Shown here: one piece after another, positions 46,061 to 55,295 of the stretch
How positions within the stretch are numbered: the stretch's first letter is position 1
Layout of the letters: the number at the start of each line of letters is the position of its first letter
Origin: Ruegeria sp. HKCCA6707
GTDB lineage: Bacteria; Pseudomonadota; Alphaproteobacteria; Rhodobacterales; Rhodobacteraceae
Assembly (NCBI RefSeq): GCF_013033515.1
Contig: NZ_WQEG01000009.1
Span: 62,001-126,000, forward strand
DNA length: 64,000 bases
Direction: 5' to 3'
Translations under genes and position numbers: made by a program
The notes under the pieces: model-generated
Databases searched by the model: none
The model's input: the letters and a program-made list of their open reading frames with translations, nothing else
What the model was told of the DNA's origin: nothing

Positions 46061-46075
46061 TATTCCTCAAGAATA
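46061..46075. promoter_or_regulatory. LysR-type box TATTC-N5-GAATA between metF and metR
   Basis: This perfect inverted repeat lies in the 96-base divergent gap, ending 18 bases before the metR start. Flanking CTCAT/ATGAG arms (46057 and 46078) extend it imperfectly. This suits autoregulation by MetR. Confidence 0.5.
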
Positions 46076-46093
46076 ACATGAGTTACGTGCAAT

Positions 46094-46999
46094 ATGCATA
46101 TCGAGTTCCGTCACCTTAGAACCATCAAGGCCATTCACGAATGTGGCGGGCTCGCGCGCGCGGCGGATCAGTTGAATATCACGCAATCCGCTTTGAGCCA
46201 TCAAATCAAAGGCTTAGAGGATCAAGCCGGGGTCGAGCTGTTTCTGCGCCGGTCAAAGCCGATGAAGCTGTCGGCCGCGGGGCTGCGCCTTTTGCGATTG
46301 GCGGAGCAGATCCTGCCGCAGGTCGAAGCCACGCAACATGAGTTTTCGTCTCTGCGCGACGGGCGCACGGGCCGGATGCATATCGCCATCGAATGCCACG
46401 CCTGTTTCGAATGGTTGTTTCCGGTGCTTGAGGGGTTCCGCAAATCCTGGCCCGACGTAGACGTCGATATTCGGCCGGGCCTTGCTTTTGACGCCTTGCC
46501 TGCGCTGCAGAAAGAAGATGTCGATCTTGTTGTCTCATCCGACCCCGAAGACTTGCCGGGCGTCGAATTTGTCGAGCTGTTTGACTATAATGCGGTCTTT
46601 GTTGCCGCATCATCGCATCCGCTGGCTGAGAAACCCTATATCGAAGCCGAGGATTTTCGCGGCCAAACCCTGATCACCTATCCGGTGGAACGTACGCGTC
46701 TGGATGTGTTCAGCCAGTTGTTGATACCTGCGCGGGTGGAACCTGCCTCGATCCGGCAGGTCGAATTGACCGCGGTGATCCTTCTGCTGGTGGCCTCAAA
46801 TCGCGGGATTTCGGTTCTGCCCGACTGGGTTGTGCGTGAGGTCAAATACAATTCGGATTATGTCACGCGCCCGCTGACCGCCGACGGCATTACCCGCAGG
46901 CTTTATGCTGCAGTGCGCAGCGAGGATCTTGAAAAGCCTTTTGTGCAAGAGCTGGTAAAACTGGCCCGAACCGAGGCTCGGAAGCTGCAAGCGCAATAG
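46094..46999 (+). CDS. metR: LysR-type regulator, probable MetR
   Basis: The protein has 301 residues. The N-terminal HTH reads GGLARAADQLNITQSALSHQIKGLE. The effector domain has IECHACFEWLFPVLEGFRKSWPDVDVDI, typical of MetR, which senses homocysteine. It is divergent from metF with a LysR box in the gap, supporting the name. Confidence 0.88.
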   Translation: MHIEFRHLRTIKAIHECGGLARAADQLNITQSALSHQIKGLEDQAGVELFLRRSKPMKLSAAGLRLLRLAEQILPQVEATQHEFSSLRDGRTGRMHIAIECHACFEWLFPVLEGFRKSWPDVDVDIRPGLAFDALPALQKEDVDLVVSSDPEDLPGVEFVELFDYNAVFVAASSHPLAEKPYIEAEDFRGQTLITYPVERTRLDVFSQLLIPARVEPASIRQVELTAVILLLVASNRGISVLPDWVVREVKYNSDYVTRPLTADGITRRLYAAVRSEDLEKPFVQELVKLARTEARKLQAQ

Positions 47000-47095
47000 T
47001 CGCAAAACGCGGGTCTGCTATGCGCATCATTCCTCTTGGCAACGGCGCGATGCATCAGTATACGCGCGGTTTGACCGGACAGGAGCCTTTTGACA

Positions 47096-47881
47096 ATGGT
47101 AGGCAGTGCTAACCTCAACATCATGATCAAAGCCGCGCGCAAAGCGGGGCGCTCATTGGTCAAGGATTTTCGCGAAGTCGAAAACCTGCAAGTTTCGTCA
47201 AAAGGTGCGGGCGACTTTGTCTCCAAGGCCGATATTGCCGCCGAGGCGATCCTGAAGGAAGAATTGCTAGGTGCTCGCCCGACCTATGGCTGGTTGGGCG
47301 AAGAAGGTGGTGGCCAGGACGGAGAAGACCCGACACGCCGCTGGATCGTTGACCCGCTGGACGGTACCACCAATTTTCTGCACGGGTTGCCGCATTGGGC
47401 CATCTCGATCGCGTTGGAGCACAAGGGCAAAATCGTGGCCGGTGTGATCTATGACGCTGCCAAGGATGAGATGTTCTTTGCCGAAAAAGGTGAAGGTGCG
47501 TGGATGAACGATATGCGTATCCGTGTGTCTGGCCGTCACCGCATGATCGAGTCGATCTTTTCCACCGGTGTTCCGTTTGGCGGACGTCCCGACTTGCCAG
47601 CCGCGCTGCAAGACATGGCACGTCTGGCCCCGGCTTGCGCCGGTATTCGCCGTTGGGGCGCTGCTGCGCTAGACATGGCTTATGTGGCCGCTGGCCGCTA
47701 TGAAGGGTTCTGGGAGCGTGGCCTGAATTCCTGGGACGTCGCGGCCGGGATCATCATTGTCAAAGAGGCGGGGGGTCTGGTTGAAGCCATTGACCCTGAA
47801 GGCGAGGTGCTGTCCGATGGTCAGTTGATCTGCGCGAACGAGCCGATTTTCAATACTTTCGCGAAAGTCATCCGAAACTAG
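47096..47881 (+). CDS. suhB: inositol monophosphatase family protein
   Basis: The protein has 261 residues from ATG 47096 (TTG 47090 is possible). DFVSKADIAAE, WIVDPLDGTTNFLHG (metal-binding Asp) and GLNSWDVAAGIIIVKEAGG are IMPase signatures. It hydrolyses inositol-1-phosphate; SuhB of E. coli also joins transcription antitermination of rRNA. An intrinsic terminator follows. Confidence 0.9.
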   Translation: MVGSANLNIMIKAARKAGRSLVKDFREVENLQVSSKGAGDFVSKADIAAEAILKEELLGARPTYGWLGEEGGGQDGEDPTRRWIVDPLDGTTNFLHGLPHWAISIALEHKGKIVAGVIYDAAKDEMFFAEKGEGAWMNDMRIRVSGRHRMIESIFSTGVPFGGRPDLPAALQDMARLAPACAGIRRWGAAALDMAYVAAGRYEGFWERGLNSWDVAAGIIIVKEAGGLVEAIDPEGEVLSDGQLICANEPIFNTFAKVIRN

Positions 47882-47905
47882 ATCCTTTGGGATATCCGCA
47901 ACAGC

Positions 47906-47932
47906 AACGCGCCCCGACCGGGCGCGTTTTTT
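47906..47932 (+). terminator. intrinsic terminator of suhB
   Basis: Nine-base arms AACGCGCCC and GGGCGCGTT around CGACC are followed by a T-run, 24 bases after the stop. Confidence 0.88.
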
Positions 47933-47950
47933 CTGACGTGCCGAGGCAAG

Positions 47951-48694
47951 CTATCTGCGTGGAATGCGCGGTATCCTGGACTGGGTCAGCTTATAGCTGT
48001 GCTCGGGATGCGGCGGGTGGCCATGGGTGCGGCGCCAATACCGCGTACCGCCCAGCTTTAGCCAAAGCGGGATGCACAGGATCAAGCCGACAACGAAGCC
48101 TCCGGTATGGGCCCAATAGGCAACGCCGCCCTGATCTGGATCGCTGGTGAGGCTGCCGAAGAACTGGAAGGCCAGCCACAACCCCAGCATGATGAAGGCC
48201 GGGATTGTGAAGACGCGGAAGTAGATGATCAGGATCAGCAGGATATCGACCTTGGCGCGGGGGAACAGCAGCAGGTAGCCCCCCATCACGCCCGCGATTG
48301 CGCCTGAGGCACCGATTGTGGGCACTGCCGAATCCGGGCCGGTCGCAACATGGATCAGACCGGCCCCTACGCCTGCAACAAGATAGAACAGCAAAAAGGG
48401 CAGGTGACCCATTTCATCTTCCAGATTATCCCCGAAAATCCACAGAAACAGCATGTTACCCGCCAGATGCATCCATCCGCCATGCAGGAACATCGAGGTC
48501 ACCAACGTCTCAAATCCTGAACCACTGGTGATGCGGGCCGGGATGATGGCGTAGGTGGCGTAAAACCGGTTGAGCAGGGCGGCACTGTCCATAATCCCCA
48601 GATAGCTGAGGAAGATCAGGATATTTGCCGCCATCAGGGCATAGACAACGAAGGGGGTACGCCCCGAGGGGTTGTGATCGCGTATTGGAAACAT
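47951..48694 (-). CDS. rhomboid family intramembrane serine protease
   Basis: The protein has 247 residues with six hydrophobic segments. The active serine is S130 in GASGAIAG, with H196 in YWAHTGGF as partner, and HGGWMHLAGNMLFLW forms the usual loop. It cleaves membrane proteins within the bilayer; the substrate is unknown. Its ATG lies 6 bases beyond a perfect hairpin that separates it from putA. Confidence 0.92.
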   Translation of the reverse strand: MFPIRDHNPSGRTPFVVYALMAANILIFLSYLGIMDSAALLNRFYATYAIIPARITSGSGFETLVTSMFLHGGWMHLAGNMLFLWIFGDNLEDEMGHLPFLLFYLVAGVGAGLIHVATGPDSAVPTIGASGAIAGVMGGYLLLFPRAKVDILLILIIYFRVFTIPAFIMLGLWLAFQFFGSLTSDPDQGGVAYWAHTGGFVVGLILCIPLWLKLGGTRYWRRTHGHPPHPEHSYKLTQSRIPRIPRR

Positions 48695-48700
48695 GGCTGG

Positions 48701-48728
48701 ACGCTGGGCTTTTCACGGCCCAGCGTCA
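48701..48728 (-). promoter_or_regulatory. hairpin between putA stop and rhomboid start
   Basis: Perfect ten-base arms GACGCTGGGC and GCCCAGCGTC with loop TTTTCACG start 8 bases after the putA stop and end 6 bases before the rhomboid ATG. It may terminate putA or hide the rhomboid ribosome site. Confidence 0.5.
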
Positions 48729-48736
48729 AGGTCCGG

Positions 48737-51700
48737 TTATGCCGCACCGCCTAGCAGGGCCGCATTTCCGCCAGCTGCTGTTGTATCCACGCAAACATGA
48801 CGCTCGGCCAGAACACGGGCACGATCTGGCAGGCCCGGGATCAACGGCAGGATCGGGCCTGATCTCCGGGACAGGTGCGTTTCAATCTGGCGGGCGGTTG
48901 TCTCGTCGCCCCACCAGAGCACACCTGAAAAGCCATCCAGTGTTTCAAGCACCTTGGGGTCGAGCGTCCCCGTGGCCCGAATGGCCGTTCCGCCCAATGC
49001 CTTGACCGCATCCGCCTGCGCCTGTGCGGCAGCAACGCCGGGGCCCATGCACAGCAAGGGCGGGCGGGCAAACTCGCTCAGGCGGTTCGATTCCCCTGTG
49101 GGTCCGGGCAGGGTGTGCGTCTGCATCGGTGCCGGAGTGCCCTCGGGCAGCGGCAGCGATGTCATCGCGTCTGACCACTGACCCGAGACACTTTGCCGAT
49201 CCGGAGCGCAAAACCGTGCCATGTAGTTTGGCCCACCCGCTTTGGGTCCGGTCCCAGACAAGCCTTCACCACCGAAAGGCTGTGATCCGACAATGGCGCC
49301 GATCTGGTTGCGGTTCACATAGATATTGCCCGCATGGATCGCATCCGTCACATGCTGCACCCGGTCGTCGATCCGGGTGTGCAGACCGAAGGTCAATCCG
49401 TATCCGTTGGCGTTGATGTCTGCGATGACCTGATCGATCTGCTGCGCCTTGAAACGGACCACATGCAGGACGGGGCCAAACACCTCTTGTTCCAAATCCG
49501 CGATGCTGGCGATCTCGATCAAGGTCGGGGCAACAAATACGCCGTCTTGCGGTACGGGCAGCTCTTTCAGAACGCGCCCTTCTGCGCGGGCTTTGCTGAT
49601 ATGCTCAGTGATCGTTTGGCGCGCTTGATCATCAATCACTGGTCCGCAATCGGTTGAAATCTGCCAGGGATCGCCAAGTGTCAACGCGTCCATCGCGCCT
49701 TGCAGCATGGTCAAAACGCCATCGGCGACATCCTCTTGCACATAAAGGCACCGCAAGGCCGAGCAGCGCTGCCCCGCGGATTGAAAGGCGCTTTCTATGA
49801 TCGACTGCACGGCCTGTTCCGGCAGAGCGGTGCTGTCGACGATCATGGCGTTCAAGCCGCCTGTCTCTGCAATCAACGGTGTCCCCGGGCGCAGATTTTC
49901 TGCCATCGCGGCTCGGATTTTCTGGGCCGTTGCGGTCGAGCCGGTAAAGGCGACGCCACCAACCCGTGGGTCGGATGTCAGCGCAGCGCCAACCTCAGGC
50001 CCGCCGGGCAAAAGTTGCAGCGCATCAGCGGGCACGCCGGCCTCGTGCAGCAATTGCACCGCACGGTGGGCGATCAGAGGGGTTTGCGGGGCGGGTTTGG
50101 CCAGGACCGCGTTGCCGGTGGCCAATGCCGCTGAAATCTGACCGGTGAAAATCGCCAGAGGGAAGTTCCACGGGCTGATACAGGTAAAGACACCAGCCGG
50201 GTCCGCGTCCGGGATGCGTGCCGCGTAGTAACGCAGAAAGTCGACCGCTTCGCGTAGTTCGGCCACCGCGTCGGGCAGCGTTTTCCCCGCTTCGCGTGCC
50301 AGCAGGGCAAAGAATTCGCCAAAATGCGCCTCATACAGATCTGCGGCGGTGTTCAGCACTTTCGCCCGATCTGCAGCCGGTGCGCGCCAGGGGCTGGCCG
50401 AGGCTAAGGCCAGTTCGATATCTTCCGCGCGTGCCGCAGCGACGGTGCCAGGCTGATCTTGTGGCAAGGCCGGGTTGACCACCGGGTGTTTAGGCCCGGG
50501 CTGTGATTGGACCGACACCAGTGGTCCAGCTTGCCAGGTGCGGTCCTGAAACGGCATCCTCGCTGCATCGATTAGATCAAGCGTTGGAGTATGATGCAGA
50601 TCGATGCCGCGCGAATTCGGGCGTTCCGGCGCAAACAACTCTGGCCCCTTGGGCAGATCAGGGCCACCAGCTTGCAGTAACTCAAACGGGTCAGCGGCAA
50701 CCTCTTGGGGCGAGACATCCTCATCAACAATCTGGTTCACAAAGGACGAGTTCGCGCCGTTTTCCAGCAAACGACGGACGAGATAGGCCAGAAGATCACG
50801 ATGCGCGCCCACTGGTGCGTAGATACGGCAGCGGGTTTTATGCGCGTCCAAAACCAATTGGTGCAAGGCTTCGCCCATCCCGTGTAGGCGCTGGAATTCA
50901 AAGGGTTGGCCCTCGGCCATATGTAGGATTGCGCTGACCGTATGCGCATTATGAGTGGCAAACTGAGGATAGATTCGATCCGTCATCCCCAGCAGTTTGC
51001 GCGCGTTCGAGATATAGGACACATCCGTTGCGGCCTTTTTCGTAAAGACCGGAAACCCGTCAATACCTTCGACCTGCGCCCTTTTGATCTCGGTGTCCCA
51101 ATAGGCCCCTTTGACCAGCCGCACCATAATCTTGCGGTCATGCCGGTTGGCCATCTCGTAAAGCGTATCAATCACCAGCCCCGCGCGCGGACCGTAGGCC
51201 TGAACCACGATGCCGAACCCGTCCCACCCCGCCAAAGCGGGATCGGCCAGCACGGTTTCGATGATTTGCAACGACAGAGACAGGCGGTCGGCTTCTTCCG
51301 CGTCCACGTTCAACCCCATGCCTGCCGCTTTGGCGAGCAACGCCAAGGCCCGCAGGCGAGGGACCAACTCATCCATCACACGCTTCTCTTGCGCCAGTTC
51401 ATAGCGCGGGTGCAGGGCGGAAAGCTTGACCGAGATGCCGGGGTTTGCCCGGATGTCATCCTGCGTGCAGGCCTCGGCAATCGCAGCAATCGCGCGCGAA
51501 TAGGACAGGTGGTAGCGCGCCGCATCGGCTTCGGTCCGGGCGGCCTCCCCCAGCATGTCATAGGAATAGGTATAGCCCTTGCCCTCCATACCCCGAGCAC
51601 GGGTCATGGCTGATTTTATGTTTTCCCCCAAGACGAATTGGCGACCCATCTCTTTCATCGCGCGGCTGACAGCGGTGCGGATCACCGGCTCGCCCAGGCG

Positions 51701-52138
51701 CTTTATCGCGCTGCGCAATGCGCTGACGGGTGAGGTTTTGTCTTCGTCCAACACGCGGCCCGTCAGCATCAGCGCCCAGGTTGATGCATTCACCAGCGAA
51801 GAGGAGGATTGGCCCAGATGCTTACCCCAGTCCGACGGTGCGATTTTGTCTTCGATCAGCGCGTCAATCGTATCGACATCAGGCACGCGCAACAGCGCCT
51901 CTGCCAGACACATAAGCGCCACGCCTTCATCGGTCGACAAGCCGTATTCTCCCAGAAACTCCTCCATCAGACCGGGCGAACTGGCCGAGCGGATATCTTG
52001 TACCAACCGGGCAGCAACGACACAGATCGCCTTGCGATCCGCGTGGCTGAGCTTTGCATCTTCAACAAGCTGCGCCAACACTTCGTCTTGGTCAGCATAG
52101 GTCAGGGCATCTATCTGGCTGCGTAGCGAATGAGACAT
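48737..52138 (-). CDS. putA: bifunctional proline dehydrogenase / P5C dehydrogenase
   Basis: The protein has 1133 residues from ATG 52138, with GGAGG upstream. The N-terminal half is the FAD proline dehydrogenase (VRLVKGAYWDTEIKRAQ, RIYAPVGAHRDLLAYLVRRLLENGANSSFV). The C-terminal half is an aldehyde dehydrogenase with FTGSTATAQ and catalytic Cys in SAGQRCSALRC. It converts proline to glutamate with channelled P5C. The ribbon-helix-helix DNA-binding domain of E. coli PutA (1320 residues) is absent, so a separate regulator is expected. Confidence 0.96.
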   Translation of the reverse strand: MSHSLRSQIDALTYADQDEVLAQLVEDAKLSHADRKAICVVAARLVQDIRSASSPGLMEEFLGEYGLSTDEGVALMCLAEALLRVPDVDTIDALIEDKIAPSDWGKHLGQSSSSLVNASTWALMLTGRVLDEDKTSPVSALRSAIKRLGEPVIRTAVSRAMKEMGRQFVLGENIKSAMTRARGMEGKGYTYSYDMLGEAARTEADAARYHLSYSRAIAAIAEACTQDDIRANPGISVKLSALHPRYELAQEKRVMDELVPRLRALALLAKAAGMGLNVDAEEADRLSLSLQIIETVLADPALAGWDGFGIVVQAYGPRAGLVIDTLYEMANRHDRKIMVRLVKGAYWDTEIKRAQVEGIDGFPVFTKKAATDVSYISNARKLLGMTDRIYPQFATHNAHTVSAILHMAEGQPFEFQRLHGMGEALHQLVLDAHKTRCRIYAPVGAHRDLLAYLVRRLLENGANSSFVNQIVDEDVSPQEVAADPFELLQAGGPDLPKGPELFAPERPNSRGIDLHHTPTLDLIDAARMPFQDRTWQAGPLVSVQSQPGPKHPVVNPALPQDQPGTVAAARAEDIELALASASPWRAPAADRAKVLNTAADLYEAHFGEFFALLAREAGKTLPDAVAELREAVDFLRYYAARIPDADPAGVFTCISPWNFPLAIFTGQISAALATGNAVLAKPAPQTPLIAHRAVQLLHEAGVPADALQLLPGGPEVGAALTSDPRVGGVAFTGSTATAQKIRAAMAENLRPGTPLIAETGGLNAMIVDSTALPEQAVQSIIESAFQSAGQRCSALRCLYVQEDVADGVLTMLQGAMDALTLGDPWQISTDCGPVIDDQARQTITEHISKARAEGRVLKELPVPQDGVFVAPTLIEIASIADLEQEVFGPVLHVVRFKAQQIDQVIADINANGYGLTFGLHTRIDDRVQHVTDAIHAGNIYVNRNQIGAIVGSQPFGGEGLSGTGPKAGGPNYMARFCAPDRQSVSGQWSDAMTSLPLPEGTPAPMQTHTLPGPTGESNRLSEFARPPLLCMGPGVAAAQAQADAVKALGGTAIRATGTLDPKVLETLDGFSGVLWWGDETTARQIETHLSRRSGPILPLIPGLPDRARVLAERHVCVDTTAAGGNAALLGGAA

Positions 52139-52240
52139 GGGTCCTCCGGGCTTTTGAGGAGTATATCCGCGATTTAGCGGGACAATCGCCTGTTCTTTGC
52201 TATTGTGTGGGTTGTTGAACTGAATTTCATGAGCTGATCG

Positions 52241-52717
52241 ATGCAAAAAGACTTTCCGGGGCTTGATCGATTTGATCAGTCACTCCTGACGATTCTGGCG
52301 GAAGACGGACGGCTTCCCGTTGCCGATATCGCTCGGCGTATTGGCCTGTCGAAATCCCCGACCCAGGCCCGGTTGAAACGGCTTGAGGCCGAAGGCTACA
52401 TCACTGGGTATCGCGCGATCCTGGATCCCATCCGGCTGGGCCTTGATCACGTGGCTTTTGTCGAAGTCCGCCTCTCGGACACGCGCGAAAAAGCGCTGAG
52501 CGAGTTCAACGCGGCGGTTCGCAAAATCCCCGAGATTGAGCAGGCCCATATGATCGCGTCAAACTTTGACTACCTTCTCAAGGTCCGCACAAGGTCGATG
52601 TCGGACTATCGGGCTGTATTGGCGGAAAAGATCTCGGGCCTTCCGCATGTGGCCAGCACATCCACCTTTGTTGCGATGGAAGCAGTCAAAGAAACCGGAA
52701 TGCTTGGGTCTTTGTAA
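52241..52717 (+). CDS. putR: Lrp/AsnC family regulator, probable PutR
   Basis: The protein has 158 residues. HTH FDQSLLTILAEDGRLPVADIARRIGLSKS is followed by a RAM domain ending in ASTSTFVAMEAVKET. It faces putA across 102 bases, the classic putA/putR arrangement in alphaproteobacteria, and so is the probable proline-responsive activator. The name is assigned from context. Confidence 0.85.
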   Translation: MQKDFPGLDRFDQSLLTILAEDGRLPVADIARRIGLSKSPTQARLKRLEAEGYITGYRAILDPIRLGLDHVAFVEVRLSDTREKALSEFNAAVRKIPEIEQAHMIASNFDYLLKVRTRSMSDYRAVLAEKISGLPHVASTSTFVAMEAVKETGMLGSL

Positions 52718-52952
52718 CCCGATGAGAGCGTAGAAATTTACGGAGCGGAACAAGGTTGCTACGCACGGTGATCATCGCCAAGTGGTGGCTAAACTGAGCA
52801 GGATTTCACCAAGCGGTCACTATTATTGCGCAGCGTTTCGTCAATGTATTGAAACATCCGCCTATAGATTGGAATAGATGGCCTATTGAGCTACGATGCA
52901 ACTCAAACGGTAGTGTATACGGCCTCGCCAGCGTCGAAAGGTGGATGAAACA
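52718..52952. other. gap upstream of RTX-Hint gene
   Basis: This 235-base stretch is AT-richer than its neighbours and holds no gene that I can support. A ribosome site GGTGG at its end decides the ATG at 52953. Confidence 0.35.
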
Positions 52953-54203
52953 ATGCCAGTTTTTATTACTCTTACCGATGCTGACACGACAGATCCCGCG
53001 TTCTGGGCTGCGCAGGATATTGGTCCTGACAGCACTATTGATGCATCCGGGTTGAGCCGAAGCATCCAGGTCACCATGACCGGGAACTCAATTACGTTCA
53101 CGGATACCAGAACGGGTACTGTTACGACCTACACAGACGCCGATCTGGCCGGGGGGTCGTTTAGCCAATTTGTTGAATATACAGGCAATGCCAACGACGA
53201 CAACATAAGTGGTTCTGTTGGTCTGAATGCGGGTGGGTACAGCGGTGGTGCGGGTGACGATACCCTGACCGATACGGGCTCACTCGGCGGAAGTATCCGG
53301 GGTGGCCAGGGCAATGATACCCTTCAAGGCGGGTCTGGAAACAACAATATTTTCGGAAATGCAGGCGATGACATCCTGCGCGGTGGGTCTGGCAATAATA
53401 TCCTCAGCGGTGGTGCTGGAAGCGATACGCTTTTTGCCGAGGATGGCAGTGGGAACCTGGATGGCGGATCTGGGGCCGATACCATTCACGCTGGATTGAA
53501 TACGACTTTCGTGACCGGCGGGAGCGGAAACGACACACTTATCCTACCAGCCGGATCGACCTTTGCGCCGTTTTCACCAGGTGCCAGTGGCGGGACGGCC
53601 ACGCTGCCGAACGGGCGGACATTCACTTATGTAAACATCGAGAATGTTGAAATTGCATGTTTCACGGCTGGAACCCTGATCCGAACACCCGAAGGCGAAC
53701 GCCCGATCGAAGAGCTTGAGGTCGGTGATCTTGTAGAAACGTTGGACAATGGTGCGCAGCCTGTCCGATGGATTGGAAAGCGCTCGGTCGACGGCCAAGG
53801 TAAACATGCTCCGATCCGCTTTGAACCCGGTTCGATCGGCAACCGACGTGCGTTGTGCGTTTCGCCACAGCACCGTGTTCTGGTGTCGGGCTGGCGGTGT
53901 GAACTGTTCTTTCACAGCGACGAAATGTTGTGCGCGGCAAAGCACTTATGTGATGGTGAGACGATCCGACAAGCGCCGTGTGAAACTGTCAACTATGTAC
54001 ATATCATGTTCGACCGGCACGAGATTGTGGAGTGCGAAGGGGCACGGCTTGAAAGCTTTTTCGCAGGTGAGCATATCTTGCACGCCAACCGCGCCGTCTA
54101 TGATGAATTGATCGAAATTTTTCCGGAACTGGCGACAAAAAAGGGCGCGCCGATACCCGCGCGCCCGTTTCTGCGAAATGCTGAAGCTTCGCTTTTGATC
54201 TAG
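52953..54203 (+). CDS. RTX-repeat and Hint-domain protein
   Basis: The protein has 416 residues from ATG 52953 (GTG 52941 is possible). Residues 94-196 carry Gly/Asp-rich calcium-binding repeats such as GGAGDDTL, GGQGNDTL and GGSGNDTL. A Hint domain follows, with Cys236 in CFTAGTLIRTPEG, ELEVGDLVETLD, and the histidine element SPQHRVLVSG. HILHANRAVYDE lies near the end. RTX repeats suggest export through a type I system; no transporter genes are adjacent. Whether the Hint part cleaves itself is untested. Confidence 0.85.
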   Translation: MPVFITLTDADTTDPAFWAAQDIGPDSTIDASGLSRSIQVTMTGNSITFTDTRTGTVTTYTDADLAGGSFSQFVEYTGNANDDNISGSVGLNAGGYSGGAGDDTLTDTGSLGGSIRGGQGNDTLQGGSGNNNIFGNAGDDILRGGSGNNILSGGAGSDTLFAEDGSGNLDGGSGADTIHAGLNTTFVTGGSGNDTLILPAGSTFAPFSPGASGGTATLPNGRTFTYVNIENVEIACFTAGTLIRTPEGERPIEELEVGDLVETLDNGAQPVRWIGKRSVDGQGKHAPIRFEPGSIGNRRALCVSPQHRVLVSGWRCELFFHSDEMLCAAKHLCDGETIRQAPCETVNYVHIMFDRHEIVECEGARLESFFAGEHILHANRAVYDELIEIFPELATKKGAPIPARPFLRNAEASLLI

Positions 54204-54272
54204 CCTGATGACCAAATGCCAATGGCTTGGCGCTGTTTCAAGCCGCATATGAATTTCAACCGCTTGTCGGCC

Positions 54273-55295
54273 TCAGGACATGTCTTCAGAGGCAGACAGC
54301 GAGATACGTGACCAGACCGCATCGTGATCCGACAGGGGCCTGTTGGTTGCGTCAAGCGAAGCCACCTTGCCAACTTCGACCGGCGAAACACCCCGGCCAG
54401 CAATCCAATCCAGCTTCATCACGCGGTCCGGGTGCGGCGTAATCAGGCTTGGCCGCGTGGTATGCCCTTCGGCGGTAAAGTCCCAGCTATAGCCCCGCGC
54501 TTCTGCCGCCTGAAACAGCTTTTCTCCGCGCCAGTCAAAATCGGGTGGCACATGGTTGCCGGTATTCAGGTCACCGCCAATCACAACAGGTCCGGTGGGC
54601 GAGAAATCCTCGATCGCGTCCAGCAAAATCTCGAATTGGCGCAGGCGAAAACAGCTGTCTGCGTTGCTTTCCAAATGGGTCGACACCACGGTCAGCGGCC
54701 CTTTTTCGGTCGGCAATTCGGCCAAAATCGCCATGCGACCACCCACGCGTGGCTGTTCGGGGTCAGATGCACCCGACTCGACTGCAAACCAGTGGCCCGC
54801 TTCATCCAGACGCACCATCGCGGTGCGCGAGAACGGTACCGAGGATAAGATCGCGTTGCCGTGCCACCCCTTGGTGTTGAAACTGTCGATGCACAAAGCA
54901 CGTTCCGTGGGGCCACCGAGATCAAGCTCATGAAACTCGACGGCAAACGCATAGGCCATGCCCATTTCTGCGGCGAACTCTGCCGTGGTGTGGCGCTGTG
55001 CCGTGCGCGCCATGCCGTGATCGACCTCTGACAACAGGATCACATCCGGCTTCAGGGGCGAAAGGTGCTGTGCAGAGGCCTCGGGGAAGAGGCAGCGTTC
55101 CACATTCCAGGCCACAATTGTCAGTTCAGCGGGCAACGTGTCGGCAGACGCGGTGCCGCCCAGCTGTACGGCATTCATAGCGGGGATATTTGCCAACAAA
55201 GATTTGTGAGCATCCGCAGTACGCGGTGACGTCAAAATGCGGGTGCGCACTGCCTCTGAGATTGTCGGCAGGTCTGAAAGAATGTTGGTGATCAC
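54273..55295 (-). CDS. endonuclease/exonuclease/phosphatase (EEP) family protein in ugp operon
   Basis: The protein has 340 residues. VAWNVERC, LLSEVDHGM, STHLESNAD, VIGGDLNTGNH and terminal SDHDAVW are the EEP catalytic elements. No signal peptide is seen, so it should act in the cytoplasm. Its ATG overlaps the ugpC stop in ATGA, so it is the fifth gene of the ugp operon, where other bacteria have ugpQ. A role in cleaving imported glycerophosphodiesters is an inference. Confidence 0.75.
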   Translation of the reverse strand: MITNILSDLPTISEAVRTRILTSPRTADAHKSLLANIPAMNAVQLGGTASADTLPAELTIVAWNVERCLFPEASAQHLSPLKPDVILLSEVDHGMARTAQRHTTAEFAAEMGMAYAFAVEFHELDLGGPTERALCIDSFNTKGWHGNAILSSVPFSRTAMVRLDEAGHWFAVESGASDPEQPRVGGRMAILAELPTEKGPLTVVSTHLESNADSCFRLRQFEILLDAIEDFSPTGPVVIGGDLNTGNHVPPDFDWRGEKLFQAAEARGYSWDFTAEGHTTRPSLITPHPDRVMKLDWIAGRGVSPVEVGKVASLDATNRPLSDHDAVWSRISLSASEDMS

